Assembly: GCA_013397935.1 (NCBI GenBank)
Contig: VZRN01004400.1
Span: forward strand, 972,146-1,036,145
DNA length: 64,000 nt
Reading direction: 5' to 3'
DNA from: Dasyornis broadbenti
Taxonomy: Eukaryota; Chordata; Aves; Passeriformes; Dasyornithidae
Each line of letters opens with the position of its first letter. The first letter of the stretch is position 1. The translations under genes were made by a program, and so were the position numbers. Below, in pieces: positions 1 through 11,728 of this stretch. The notes below the pieces were generated by a model. It had not been told where the DNA came from, did no database searches, and was given only the letters and a program-made list of their open reading frames with translations.

Positions 1-539
1 TCCAGATTTCATCCTGGGCTTATTTCTGCTTTCCCCCATGCAATGCATCTCTCCATAATTATTTAGTTACACAAAGTTCAGCTCTTTTCAAGTAAAACAT
101 ATAGTCCAGCAAATATACCACCTAAACCCAAGGCTCTATGTCATTATTTCCCAAAGCTGGGGAAGTTATCATATTGTTTCATGATATTTAAATGTTGTTT
201 GGTTTCGATGACATACCACAGTATGTCAATGATATCTCTGAGGATAAGTGTGAACATAGGAACATCGATCTGTATTTGAAATTTCAGTAGGCAGCCATAC
301 TAATGCCTTTAGCTATACTGCAAGCATCTAGCTGCAACTGCTTCCCAAGGAAATGTAAATCTTTATTTACTGAAGTTAAAGAACTAGATTTTAAAAAGTG
401 TGTTTTAAATGTATGCTAAAACCTGTCAGAAATAGCTATAGCACCAGATCAGTGCCCTCAGTAACATGTTGCAAAGTTCTAAATTAGCAGAGAAATCATG
501 TCACAGTTTTGTTGATCTTTCAGGGGGTGCTGTGACAGT
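1..539. other. AT-rich spacer, nothing recognised
   Basis: Mixed AT-rich sequence with no extended open frame, tandem repeat or transposon end that I can identify. It gives way to a GC-richer patch from about 540. Confidence 0.5.
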
Positions 540-1080
540 CTGGCAGTGCCATGCTGCCCATGCCTGCCTCAGCAGCACCCTTCCTGCAACAGCTCTTATC
601 AACTAGGCTTCAAACACCTTTTAGTGTGCCAAGTCCTTGGGTCGGATGATCCCTGCTAACCAGCATCTCAGTGGGGGTCCTGTAAGGAGGGGTCTTTAGG
701 GTTCGCAATAACTTGGGACGCCAACAGCCATGGGCCCTGTGCAGATGGTGGCGTCGGGGCGCTGTGCACCCGTGTCCCAAACTCCCTCCTGCTCTGGCCC
801 CAGGCCGCCAACAGAATAGCCCCGGGGACTTGCCTGGGGCCAAGGAGAACAGAAGGCCTTTTAGGGGGATGAAAAGCAGCAGAAAAGATGGTATGGACCA
901 TAATGCAAATCCACAGGGTGAGCAAAAAGGTAGGGACAAGGATTAGCACTGGCAGAGCGAGGTAACTGCGGTGGGAACAGGGCAAGCGGCTCCAGAAAAC
1001 GCAGCCCTGCTCTGGGAGTGTGCTCCTGCTCTGCCACACGGCTTGGTGCTCCTGGTGCTGCACTAAGCCTCCCCTTGGAA
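540..1080. other. GC-richer patch, function unknown
   Basis: This segment is visibly richer in G+C than its flanks and holds roughly a dozen scattered CpGs, mainly between 640 and 1030. It stays open for 179 codons on the minus strand (668-1207) and 77 on the plus strand (713-946), but both frames lack any recognisable domain. Raised GC lowers stop-codon frequency, which explains the overlap of long frames on both strands. A CAG-G/GTGAGC donor-like string lies near 916-922 on the plus strand, and an octamer ATGCAAAT lies at 903-910. It could be an eroded element, an alternative exon of an unseen gene, or simply a local GC fluctuation. Confidence 0.3.
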
Positions 1081-4029
1081 AGAGTAGAGGGGGAAAAGAA
1101 TCTGGAAAGCTTATTTTAACATAACGAAGAAAAGAAAATGCAGACTTTAAAAAAGAAGAGAACAAGTCAGAACCCTTTAAAGGCTTTTTACATGAGCACA
1201 TAGTCAAATGCCCAACAGAAAAATAATCCTTGACATATAGTATTTACTACAGGAGATATTACAGTAATATCTCACTACACCTCCTGCTAATGTGTTCTCT
1301 ACATGGCATTGTTAACCACCACAATAATAATAAGTTTGACTGTATCAACATCTTGCAGTGCCTGGAGGCACAGCTGTTTTCATTTGTATGTTGAAAGTAG
1401 GAGCCATAATGTGGTAGGCGGATAATTCCTCATTTGAATAAGCCATTTCTATTTCACAGTAACATAAGACAATATAAAAGTCCTTTTACCAAGGTAATAT
1501 CTTCAGTTTGTAGACAGGAAAATGTCATATAACTGTGGAAAGGGTAGAGTATGAAGAAGGATTTTTATTTCTAAGATAGCTTAATTTATGCTCAAAGAAA
1601 GGATTGCCATTTGTGGGGGGAAAAAAATTAAACTCTCCTTTTATTTTTGAATATTAGTCCCAATGATACATTTGAAAAGTTTAATGAAAAAGCATATTAG
1701 TAAACTAAGTCTCTGGGAGAACACCACTGACACAGGCTGCAGAGATCACACGCAAACCTGAGCTCTTCTGTCTGTACCCTGGTTCAGCCGAAAAGTGACA
1801 GCTTACAAATCACCCAGGAGCATCACAGCCATTTCATAATTAATCTACTATCACCATCTCCCCTAAAAGCTGATTACATGCTATATGCAACTAACCAACA
1901 TAGCACATGAGTGCACAAGCAGAAATTCTGGAATAACTCCTATCTGAAGTGGCTAAGATGATTTACTTTCTCTTTACCGCTAATGTTGAAATGTTGGCAA
2001 TTTAAAGTAATATATTTTAAAAAAAAACAACAAAAGCAAACCAAAACCCCCAAAGCTTCAGTTGTTTTTCAATCAGATTTATGATTAGAAAACCAGAACC
2101 TCTGTGGATTTCCTAAGATATATATATATATATATTACACAACTACATACTTCAGCCTATTTTTCAGTTTTCCTTTTATGCATATTTTAAAATGACACAA
2201 ATGTTATATATTCCTATTGTTTAGGTACTCATACACACTACTGGTATACATAAATTATACATTAATATTGTGAAGCCCCAGTCTAATTCAGCTGTTACTG
2301 AAGCATGCTGCAAAGTCTTTCCTGATTTCACTGTAGCAAGAGCAATGCTCCCGTATCCCTTTTTGGTTATATTTAAATTAAACATAAAACATCAAAGAGG
2401 TTTGCTCTCTTTCCATGATCTCTTTGGAATCAGGCTTTAATACTAGGCCATAATATTCATACAGTTCCGCAGAAGTAATACGCTGTGTATTTTAGCCTAG
2501 AAGCTTTCATGATCTATTTTTCAATGAATGTTGCTCACTGTTTTCTTTACTGCATTCCAATTTCTACGCTAAAGAAATTGAATGTGAATCTTAAAAGATA
2601 TATAGGAGGTTTTCTTTAATTTTCTTATGTTAGAGGGCAACAGTTGTATGAATCAGACCTGAGCATGTTTCTTCTGGCAGAAAAGCCTGTGCCAGAACTG
2701 CTGCAACTCTTTGGCTTTGAGAAGTTTAATTTATTGTCTTGAATAATAAACTGCCATTCAATCAACCTTGTGAAACAAGAACATAAAACAGGACGGTGCT
2801 TAAATCTTGAACAGGAACCAAAACAGTTTTCCACAAAGGAAACAAAATTGGGAGAGGCATTTTGTATTAAATAACGTCAATTATTTTGTTCTCTCTTTCT
2901 GTCTGCCTTCAGTATTAATTAGGAGTAACTGACAGTTAATATGCTCCAAGCTCTGCACGGTAAAATTGATTAGTATACTAAGATGGAAAATAAGAATAAG
3001 TTTTTGATGAAAAATATCAGGTTTCAGAGCACTGTATGTGGCAGCTGTGAGGAAGGAAAAAGTGTGAAGATTATAACCTATCCACAACACTGAGCTGGGA
3101 ATTTGCCCAGTCCTGCTGACAGAACTGTCAACGGAGACGGACGGCCACTACTTTTTGGTTAAGCGCTGCGCTATTTCCTCTTCAATTTTGCTTGATGGTT
3201 TGTCTATTTTTACTATAATGCATGTGCTCTGCTCAGTAGCTGTTGTCTAAATGTCTAAGAAGCTTACTTGACTGAGGAAAAATAGGTTTTTATTTATCAC
3301 ACTGGCCTGCACAGTAGATGTTACACCTTGTGTTACTGATGTATCTTTTAAACGTGAAACACCCTAGGACTCAGATTCACTTTTTGTGTGAAAAGACATT
3401 TAAGGAAGTTATGACTGTTATTGCTTTTTTTTTTTTTTTAAAAAAAGGTTATTTTATTTTAAATTACCATATTTATTTACCAGGCTTTACTTCTGAAAAT
3501 AAAAAGCTCTTTTGTAGTATCAAGTTGTAAAAAAAAATCCCAAAAAAGAAAATGAAAAAACAAACAAAAAATAATAATGCTCTGATCCTTCTCTTTTTTT
3601 ATTTCAAGGAACTCTATTCATAGTCTAATGAAGCATTTCCAAATTCAAACGTCTTTGAAATATTTTGGTATTTTGACTTCTTTCACGATTTGCAAATAAT
3701 TCTTTGCCTACTGGTTGTAAACAACATTAATTCTGCTTTGTGCCTGCTCACACAGACTACGAGGCTTATTACAGAGTGGTTAACCATGGCAAATCAATAG
3801 GATACAATTGGGTGTGGAATGTCTTTTAAAATCTAAAAGCCCTTTATTACAAAAAGCTAAGCATGATAAGAAGCTACTGCCCAAACCAGATCGTATCTTT
3901 AATCTGAAATCCCAGATAGCTGTTGCCGCCAGAGCTGCGCTTGCATGCCTTTTCCCTTTGTTACAGAAAGAGCTGTACTTTAAAATTAAATTTTAAAGAT
4001 CGCTAACATACTCCACTTGGCAGATTAGA
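1081..4029. other. AT-rich spacer with simple tracts
   Basis: No gene is visible. It contains an (AT)n run at about 2118-2135 and a T15 tract directly followed by A7 at 3425-3446. All open frames here are about 70 codons or shorter and have no recognisable domain. Confidence 0.5.
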
Positions 4030-4180
4030 GTTCCTCCTCGCTGAAGACAGGGAACACAGGAGTTTTGGCGCGGCGGTGGGAGGACACGGGTGACACGACA
4101 TGATCTTACCTTCTTGCAACATGAAGGGCTGCCGGGAGCAGCGAGCTGGTGCGGAGGGAGCGTGGCCAGGAGCCGATGTC
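4030..4180 (-). other. Small CpG-dense patch with a minus-strand splice-donor match
   Basis: About eleven CpGs fall within roughly 150 bp, far denser than the flanks, including a cluster at 4066-4076. On the minus strand an AAG/GTAAGA donor match places a possible exon 3' end at 4110, with the GC-rich sequence just upstream of it. A CpG-rich stretch followed by a good donor is the usual look of a vertebrate first exon, so an alternative promoter with a non-coding first exon is possible. Against this, the patch is short, has no TATA or initiator that I can identify, and no recognised downstream exon. The minus frame 4209-4003 is open but not protein-like. Confidence 0.2.
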
Positions 4181-5989
4181 AGTGTTGCACACATGCCTCC
4201 TGGTAACATCCCACTGACATTCTACCTGCTCTCTGCACCCCGATTATTTACAAGCTTCCTTCCAGAAAGTCACAACTTTAGGAACGAAAGAAACTCACTC
4301 CAAATGGAGGACTGGAAGGCGGATCACGTGGCCACCAGGAGCCGGTCCTGTTGCATTACACGCAGCAAGTGTGGACGGCAAACAATATCAGTTGATGTTT
4401 ATGCCATATGCTCTCGATCTCTTCACGTATCAGCACCAAAATCCTGTTTCTGTACAGTATAATGCCACGGGATCCTACTGGGGAGAGGGTCACAGTCTAA
4501 TTAGGCAAACTGCGGAAAAAACACGGCTCACTAACGAAGACTGAGAGAGATTGACTTTTACAAAGGAAGCCCTTGCTCTGGAAGGCAACAAGCATTACCC
4601 AGCTGAAGTTTTAAAAATTTCTTAAAACATGCACTCAAATACATCACATTTTTTCCCCTAAGCAATTTGTCCGTGTTCAGGCTGGCTACTTCCTAAGGAC
4701 AGTTGAGGTTTTGAGGAAAGACACTGTTGATATTTGTTAGCTCGAGAAGTATTTTCGCTGAAATCAGCTATCTGCCTGCTCGGAAATGTTCAGCGAAAGG
4801 AAAAGTCATCATCCAGCACTAATCCACTGCCCCAAAAGTGTACGAGTGCTGACCCGTGCCACAGGTTCTGCTGGCACTCCAAAGCAAGAGCAAGACACAG
4901 AGCCCGCACATCCGCAGTGCAGTCTTCGGCCAGTTATCTCAGCAGGCTTCTTCTTATTGCTGATCCACCTTTTCCTTGAAAATCAAAGATTTCCAAGAAC
5001 AAATTTGGCATTCTTATAAACCAAAATATATTATGCCTTACATCTGGGTGGCAAAATCAATGATCCTTCCCATACTTCACATTATTAAAAAATAAACATA
5101 GACACAAAACCTTCTATTTTCCTGTCTCTGCTTCTAAAATGACATCGTATATATGTCAATTAAGAAATAAATTCTGTTATTAAGAAAAAAATTATATGTT
5201 CTCTCATATCCAAAAAAGGCAAATATTCCTATTTTTGCCACAGGGATATAAGCCTCTTTAGCCCATCAGACCATGTTCCTTACAGCAAGAACTTGTTAAG
5301 CTTCTTTTTTCCAGCATTAGTCTGGAAACCTTTCGCAATAGCACTGGCACTCTGTATGTGACACGATCCTTCTATGGAAGATGCCATTTCCAAAATTACC
5401 TTGCAGTAAGGAAAACCACAAACTAAATCGGCCTGTGAATACACACCTCTTACCATTAAAAAAAAAAATTATAATTCTGCAATACTTCACACTCACTTGA
5501 AGTGGAAACTAGAGGGATCTCCATCCATGTTTTTTAATTCTTTTCTTGCCTTCTTTTTTCCTTCCTGCACCATGTCAGAGAATTCTCCCCGCCCCTCAAA
5601 AGGAGAAAACTATTGTTCAAGTTTCTGGCTTTTCTCCAAATACAAAACCCCCAATGTTTGAGAGATGGTAAAGTCCATGACTGAAAGGGGAAAGGCGCCC
5701 AACAGGTGGTCCACGGGGGTTCCTTCACACATACAGCTCCCATCAGGAAACAGCGTAAAATTCAGGGGAAGGAGAAGGAATTAGTAAAAGCTGCAGGGCT
5801 TTTCTACAGCCTGTCACATCTCCCCCCGGCACAGGCGCCCTCATGTTCTGCCCTGCATCTGCATTACATTAAACGGGGTGAAGAAACACAAACCAACTTT
5901 CACTTGAACCTGAACTCTCCACTTCATGTCACCCTCAGGACAATCATGTGAAGCACATATGGCGAGCTCAGCCTGGGAACCACATGGGG
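4181..5989. other. Spacer, nothing recognised
   Basis: Ordinary mixed sequence. The 120-codon plus frame at 4100-4462 starts inside the CpG patch and has no recognisable domain. There is a short A10 tract near 5459. Confidence 0.45.
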
Positions 5990-6140
5990 ACCTTTCCAGC
6001 CAGGAGCAGAGCTAATCCCCAGCCCGGCCCGCACATGGCTTCATGTGACTGAGCGCTGCAGGTTCTCCCTGCCCGCAGCTGCCGGCCCAGGCGCGGGGCT
6101 GGCCAACTGCACCCTGTCAGCAGGCGGACTGGCATTTTTT
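5990..6140. other. Short GC-rich patch
   Basis: GC-rich, with CpGs in the 6017-6100 interval, covered by overlapping open frames on both strands (plus 6045-6431, minus 6041-6307 and 5968-6294). Overlap of long frames on both strands is typical of GC-rich non-coding sequence. I see no promoter element or splice pair that would make it a gene start. Confidence 0.3.
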
Positions 6141-8289
6141 CCACCGAGGCAGAGCAGGCCAGCGGTGAAGGAAAGCAAGGAGAGTAACACGCGCAGTTTG
6201 ATTTCAGAAAACTCTGCCTCACATACAGGCTGCATGGCTGCTGACCTCTCTGTGGAGAGAAAAAAATCACTCTCAGTTCTACGATTTTCCCCAACCTGGA
6301 TTTTCATCTGTCATCAGATACTTGAGTTTCCCTTCACACCCAGGGAAAGAACGTGCCCCAAAACCACGGTGTTCCAGGCAGTCTGGCAAGTCTCATCCCT
6401 GTGGCATGTCCTCACCTCATCTATCTGCTGAGCTAGGAGGAAAGAAGAAAGAAACCAGGAGCTAGTCCTTTCCCTACTTGCCCACAGGAAAAGAACTGCC
6501 ATTCAGAATAAACCAGTTAACATTCACTATTATGTGCCTTTTTAGCTTTTTTTACAACCTTAATGGTGATCAAAAATAAACATTATTTTTGAAAGTGGAC
6601 ACACTTCAAAGAGAGACTGTGAAGCCTCTCAGTTGGTTCAATTTCAGCTGGGAGCATCTTCATTGTTTTCAGATAGTCTCAATACCCACCTTTTTGGCAC
6701 ATGCAAGGTTTCCTGACTGCCTGATGCCCTGTGCTAAGGTAATATGATGCTCCCAGGGGCTGGTGAGATTAGAAATGCTCACTGGCAGTCTTTAAATATT
6801 AGTGGTAGTAAGGAAAGAAATCATTCAGAGCACTTGGATCAAAAAATGAAAAAACATAGATGAAGTAATGCAGCTGAGAACAGATTTTAACTGAACAGTT
6901 GGCACATGAGGAGAGAAGTCATTAAGTCAAAGGCAATAATAAAATTGATGAAGAGTTGTAAGTCCTATGATGCAGCTTTTCAGGAAATTTTGCTCTCTAA
7001 CACTCTGGGATTGTTTAGGTTTGACTTTGTAATGCAGAGGTCAATCTTTTCACATAAATCACCTAAGCATAATTTCTGGACTCTGATGTCTCTTCACACA
7101 TTTAAAAATCTTTTATTACAGCAAGCACAAAAAAATTTTGATTCTGCCCCTGTCTCCAGAGCTTCTGAATCATAGTATTACTGTTACAAAAAAATATCAG
7201 TATGTCATTTGGAAAACATCCCGAGAAGTCAGATGCATCAATGCAAGCTAAGCAGGAATGTGACAGATCAATTTGAATATTTAAACAGTAGAATTCAGGA
7301 AAAGATTTGGACCAAGGTCTCCAGATATGGGAGCATCCCCACTCAGAGAAGATTACTGAATAAAGAACACATCCTGATATTTGGATGGAACATGAGCCTG
7401 AAAATCTCTTGGCATAAACCACCTTCTACAGGGTGGGGTTTGGAAGAAGCTTATATTCCACAAAAATGAGGTTTAGAGTCAGGCTTCTATAATACCCAAG
7501 AAATGAGATACTGGTAGACAGAATTGTGGTTGGATCTGCTGTAAAAATTCCCATATTTCTATAACAATCAAGTAAGTTCTTTTAAATGGAGTGCATTTCA
7601 TCCATCTCAACTTGTACAATGTAATGCACAGTAAAATAGAGCATTATCTTCTTCACCCAAGAAAGAACTTAAAAAGCTGTCTTCACAGTGCATGCAGAAA
7701 ACTTCACATGTATTTTTTTCTGCTTTTACTCACAGCCAGTCACTCCTGCTGAGCTCTCATCCTGCTCCATATAGCAATATTCAAACAAATGATTTTAAAA
7801 AGGGAAGCTAAAATTCTTTCTGTAGCCAGCATTACAGCCTGATTTGGCCAGGGCAGGAAACCGTCTTCCTTTCTGGGACTGGAATCAGACAACTTCATCT
7901 ACAGCTTCTTTATGATAGACAGGAAAACTGAACATATGTCTTGAATGTCTGTATCTAAACTAATAAGCTGAAGACCAGAAATAGTCCACACAACTGTGAT
8001 TCCAAAATGTTGAGTGTCTGGACATTACATTTTTGAACAATCACTAGCAAGATCATTCAAAGTTCATAAATACTTTTTAAGATGATATCGAGAAACAATG
8101 ACAAATCTTATAATAGTCTTACAAGATTATAAGTGCAACCACTGCTAGATACTAAAACAAGCCCACATCAGTATTTCTAAATTTTGTTTTAGTTGCTCAA
8201 GTGTCTGTAGAGAAGGAGGCTTCAAAGGTTGGCAGCATCAATTCTTATTGTCAATAAATATCAAATATTGAGATCACAGCGTAGTGCTG
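6141..8289. other. Spacer, nothing recognised
   Basis: Two consecutive plus-strand frames (6906-7175 and 7209-7469, 89 and 86 codons) lie close together, but neither has recognisable domains, a splice pair or a shared frame. I treat them as chance. Confidence 0.45.
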
Positions 8290-8458
8290 CTGCCAGGGTC
8301 AGTGTTACTCCAGCTCCCTGGTATCATACCTGCTGGAGTGAGTTGTAAAACCAGGGTTTGGGATGATAAAGAACCCTCCAGATCACACAGTGTGTAATAT
8401 CTGGGTTACACCTGAGGTCAGACTCAACTGTTTAGTGGTCCTTTCTAGCCAAGAAAAC
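8290..8458 (+). mobile_element. Degenerate CR1-like LINE 3' end
   Basis: The stretch 8404-8458 (ending CTGAGGTCAGACTCAACTG and then a GGTCCTTTCTAGCC-like string) follows the pattern of sauropsid CR1 LINE 3' regions, where a GAGGTCGGACTAGATGA-like string is followed by AGGTCCCTTCCAACC-like sequence. The upstream CCAGGGTTTGGGATGATAA segment also fits. No intact octamer tail is present, so the copy is old and decayed. The match is from memory of the family, not from an alignment. Confidence 0.45.
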
Positions 8459-9420
8459 CTCTACCAAGCTGAGATTTGCTTGTGTGTCCAGCATTCACAC
8501 TCCCTCTGCATCTGGTTCAAGTAATGTGCTAATCAAATACTGCAACACAAGTATTTTTGCTCCACAGAAAATATGATTTAGCAGAGAAAATATTATACTT
8601 GAAGCAGGACCAATAAATCCCCAGTCACCCATATGTGTAATGCAGGCTGAAGACTTCTCACTGCAAAGAAACACTGTCCTTCTGCACTGCTGTTGGCTGC
8701 TTCTAAGGGCAGAGCACAGTTACCTGCTTAAATGATGTTCTTCCTACTTTTCTGTTATTCCTACTATGTTTTGTATTGTAGTCCACACTGAATGCAGTGG
8801 TTCATTACCACACAGGGAAATAAACTGGTGGACGGGACTGCAGCTGAAGATAATGTTAAGCACTCAGCGCTGTTATAAAGAGATCCTGAGCAGTTTCCAT
8901 AGGTGCACAGGTTTTCAATTATTTAATTGGATTACCTAAAATCCTCCTGCACAACAGATCAGTCTTGAAGTCTCTTGTCAGATTTAGTAAGCCTTCAGTC
9001 TTCTAGCTATGATCTGGCCTGCGGTCTCTGTGTTGGTAATAATTTCAGACACTTTCACCCTCTGACTTGTCTACTGAAAACAAAGTCTTTGTTCATCGTT
9101 GGAGCTTCAAAGAGAATAATACACACAAGCTCTGCTGCCCACTCGAGCATTAGTATACAGATAACTTAGAGGGCCACCTAGATGTCATTGATGAAAATTC
9201 AGTAACAAATAATTTAGTTGAGTTTTATCTCATATGGCCATACATCTGGAAAAGGACATGGTCAGCCAAGCTTTCACAGATACAGGATGGTGATACTGCA
9301 GGACATCTGGTCCTGCTCAGTTATTTTCACCTAATGCAATGTACAGATGTTGTAGAAATTAAAACTCTAGCAGAATTGCCATTAATTGGCAGCACAGGAA
9401 AGATTCATTAATTTTCTCCT
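8459..9420. other. Spacer, nothing recognised
   Basis: AT-rich with TAATTG/GATTA-type motifs near 8918-8935. No gene, repeat array or splice pair stands out. Confidence 0.45.
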
Positions 9421-10129
9421 CTAGGACTGAGTGTGGCTCAGTATATGGGGCTATGACAGCCCAGCTCTTCAGTAGCTGTTGGGGGCATGCAGAGGTACGC
9501 AAAAAAGCTCTTTCCCTGTCTTATATGTCGGTCCTGAGGGGTGTGATGGAGACAGCCAGTCCCGAGTGCCATCTGCCACGCTACACGTGAGCATCGCACT
9601 CTGCTGCCCCTTCACATGCCTGCCTGGATTAGCCAATGTCAACAAGATAGTTACACCCTTCCCTATATGGGAACATGTGGGGCATCCGACTCCATGTGCA
9701 CCACGGGGGAGGGACTGCAGGGATAGGACAAACGAAACACAGGCTTGAAGCCTTGGGAAGCAATGTCAATCTACTCCTGACCCTTGAAACAGGATCAGAG
9801 ACCCTGGGAACAGAGCCCTGGAGTGGAGTTGAACACACTGAGCAGATTTTATCCCGAATATAAGTCACCTGATGGCAAGGCATAAGACAACCCAGTGTTT
9901 CATTGCACCAGCCTTTTTGTTTCCTCATCTCTCACCCTATCCAGGTTCTGCACAGCTGGTGTGGCGAGTACATCGGCCCTTGAGCATCTGAAAGTGATGC
10001 TGAGGAGGAAAGGCTCAATAATCTTCCCAGTTTGGAGCATCTCCAGGTGTGGTGCATTTATCACCAGTGCCGCAAAGGCAGGAGGGGACACACCCAGATT
10101 TTATTGGTTGCTTGCCCTGTCTGTCACAG
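9421..10129. other. Moderately GC-rich block of unknown origin
   Basis: GC is higher than in the flanks, and frames of 60-100 codons stay open on both strands (for example minus 9628-9928 and plus 9479-9748). I looked for LTR hallmarks (TG...CA ends, a polyadenylation signal in the middle, a primer-binding site) and could not establish any. It could be a decayed lineage-specific repeat or sequence next to the candidate exon that follows. Confidence 0.25.
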
Positions 10130-10288
10130 GCTGTATTTGCTCAGGAGTACGTTGTTGACCTGGAGCATGAGCAACGACATGCCAATGGCCCTTTTGGCCT
10201 CCTGGTCTCCAAGGGCGGAAAGAGAACAAGCAACACTAGGTCTATAAACAGATCATGGAAAGGATACAAGTGTTTAAAACGAAGATAA
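10130..10288 (+). other. Candidate 3'-terminal coding exon, unrecognised
   Basis: A strong acceptor (pyrimidine-rich CTTGCCCTGTCTGTCACAG) precedes 10130. From there an open frame of 52 codons runs in phase 0 to a TAA at 10286-10288. The peptide is hydrophilic and charged, beginning AVFAQEYVVDLEHEQRHANG and ending in a basic YKCLKRR tail, with no low-complexity bias. I do not recognise the family, and I see no plus-strand upstream exon. The frame is also open upstream of the acceptor (from 10049), so the open state alone is weak evidence. It could be the last exon of an unseen gene, an exon of a non-coding RNA, or chance. Confidence 0.15.
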
Positions 10289-10290
10289 AG

Positions 10291-11640
10291 GGTGGCTCAA
10301 AGCTGCCCTAAGGTGGTAAGTCTGGGGGTCGAGCAGAAAATGAAATTGTCAGCAAGAACACAAACTGGGTGGTTGGTTAGAATGTATGTTCTTCCATCTG
10401 ATGCATATACCTTAAGGAAAAAAAGATGCTAAGTATTTTCACATAAATCAGCTGAATGTAAATGTGAAATACTGCATGAAAATCACAGGAATAAGCCTGA
10501 GATTTAATATCAATACTAACATCTATGATGAGCCATTTTAATAACATCTCCACTCTGCTTCTACCCAGGAAAACATGCTGATGTAGGCTGGGAAATCTGA
10601 GGAGCAGCTCATGTGATGCAGACTCCTGACATTCCCCCAGACATGACTAAGCTTAAACAAGTGGCATTATCTGGTGCATTTAAAAGCAAGATGTGAGCAA
10701 CATGATTGTGGGGCTTTTTTTGGTACCACTCAAAATATTCCAGTTCACGAAAAGGATGGGGTTTGTGAAGTGATGGATATTACGAATAAGTTAAAATTTG
10801 CTTGCAGCTTTCACAGTCCTGCCAGCCTTGAACTTAGGAGAGAGTGCTGAGAGCTAACAGCATGAATGTAGAGAACAGTAATTCTGTGAAAATGTCTATA
10901 ATGGAGCTGACACCATAGCCCATGACAAAAATAACTACAATTCCTATTACAGAAAACACAGGCTTAGCTAAAAATAGAGCTTAAAATTAGGCACACTTAG
11001 TCAGTTTTGCAAGTTTTACATCATTACAAATACATTGATATTTAAAATCCGCTGCCTCCAAATGTAGAATTAAATAGTAGGTCACCACAAATGCTATTTT
11101 CCAATCATGAAGCTGAACACACAAGTAAGTTTTGTATCAACCAAAGAGAGAATAAAAGGAAAATGAAAATAAATGTATGATGTGAATCTCAGATGCTGTT
11201 ACCCTGATGTGCGTGCTCAGCTCAGGAACACCCAGCTCAGACAGTACCTAAGCCCCTGTGCAGGCACACCCTAAAGGCACACACTGACCAGAACTTCTGC
11301 ATTGCAGTTTCCCTTATCCTTAGCACGGGATTAGTTTTATTCTACATTCAAAGGTCATTAAAAAAAAAAAAAAACAACGAAAAACCTTGATATTACAAAT
11401 GAAGGCTTCTGCTTTTGAAGAAAGTAGAGCAAAGAGATTATACTTAATTTTAAAAGATTCTCAAAACATATATAGAGTGGAGTTAAAAACAGCCTCTTCA
11501 AATACAAACCAATGCATGTTTTCCATATTAAGAAACTTGTCGTTACTAATCTTTCCTACCTAGACTTTTGCATTTAGCTCAGCAGCTATTGGAGGTGCTC
11601 ACTGGTTGATACTGCCACCCAATGGCTCTTTAGTCATTAA
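10291..11640. other. AT-rich spacer
   Basis: No gene visible. It contains a perfect MEF2-type consensus CTAAAAATAG at 10968-10977 and an A15 tract at 11360-11374. MEF2-like 10-mers occur by chance in AT-rich DNA, so no function is claimed. Confidence 0.45.
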
Positions 11641-11650
11641 CAGATTACAA

Positions 11651-11728
11651 AAAATAAAATAAAATAAAATAAAATAAAATAAAATAAAATAAAATAAAAT
11701 AAAATAAAATAAAATAAAATAAAATAAA
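11651..11728. repeat. (AAAAT)15 microsatellite
   Basis: Fifteen perfect AAAAT units (75 nt, 11651-11725) followed by AAA, preceded by a short A run. The array has no interruption, so it is probably young or actively mutating and likely to vary in length between individuals. Such pentamers often grow from the A-rich tail of a retroelement, but no element body is recognisable upstream. Confidence 0.95.

Noticed and set aside
668..1207. 179-codon minus-strand frame, the longest in the window
   Set aside because: It sits in a GC-richer patch, overlaps a plus-strand frame, has no domain, and its length is within chance for roughly 128 kb of strand.
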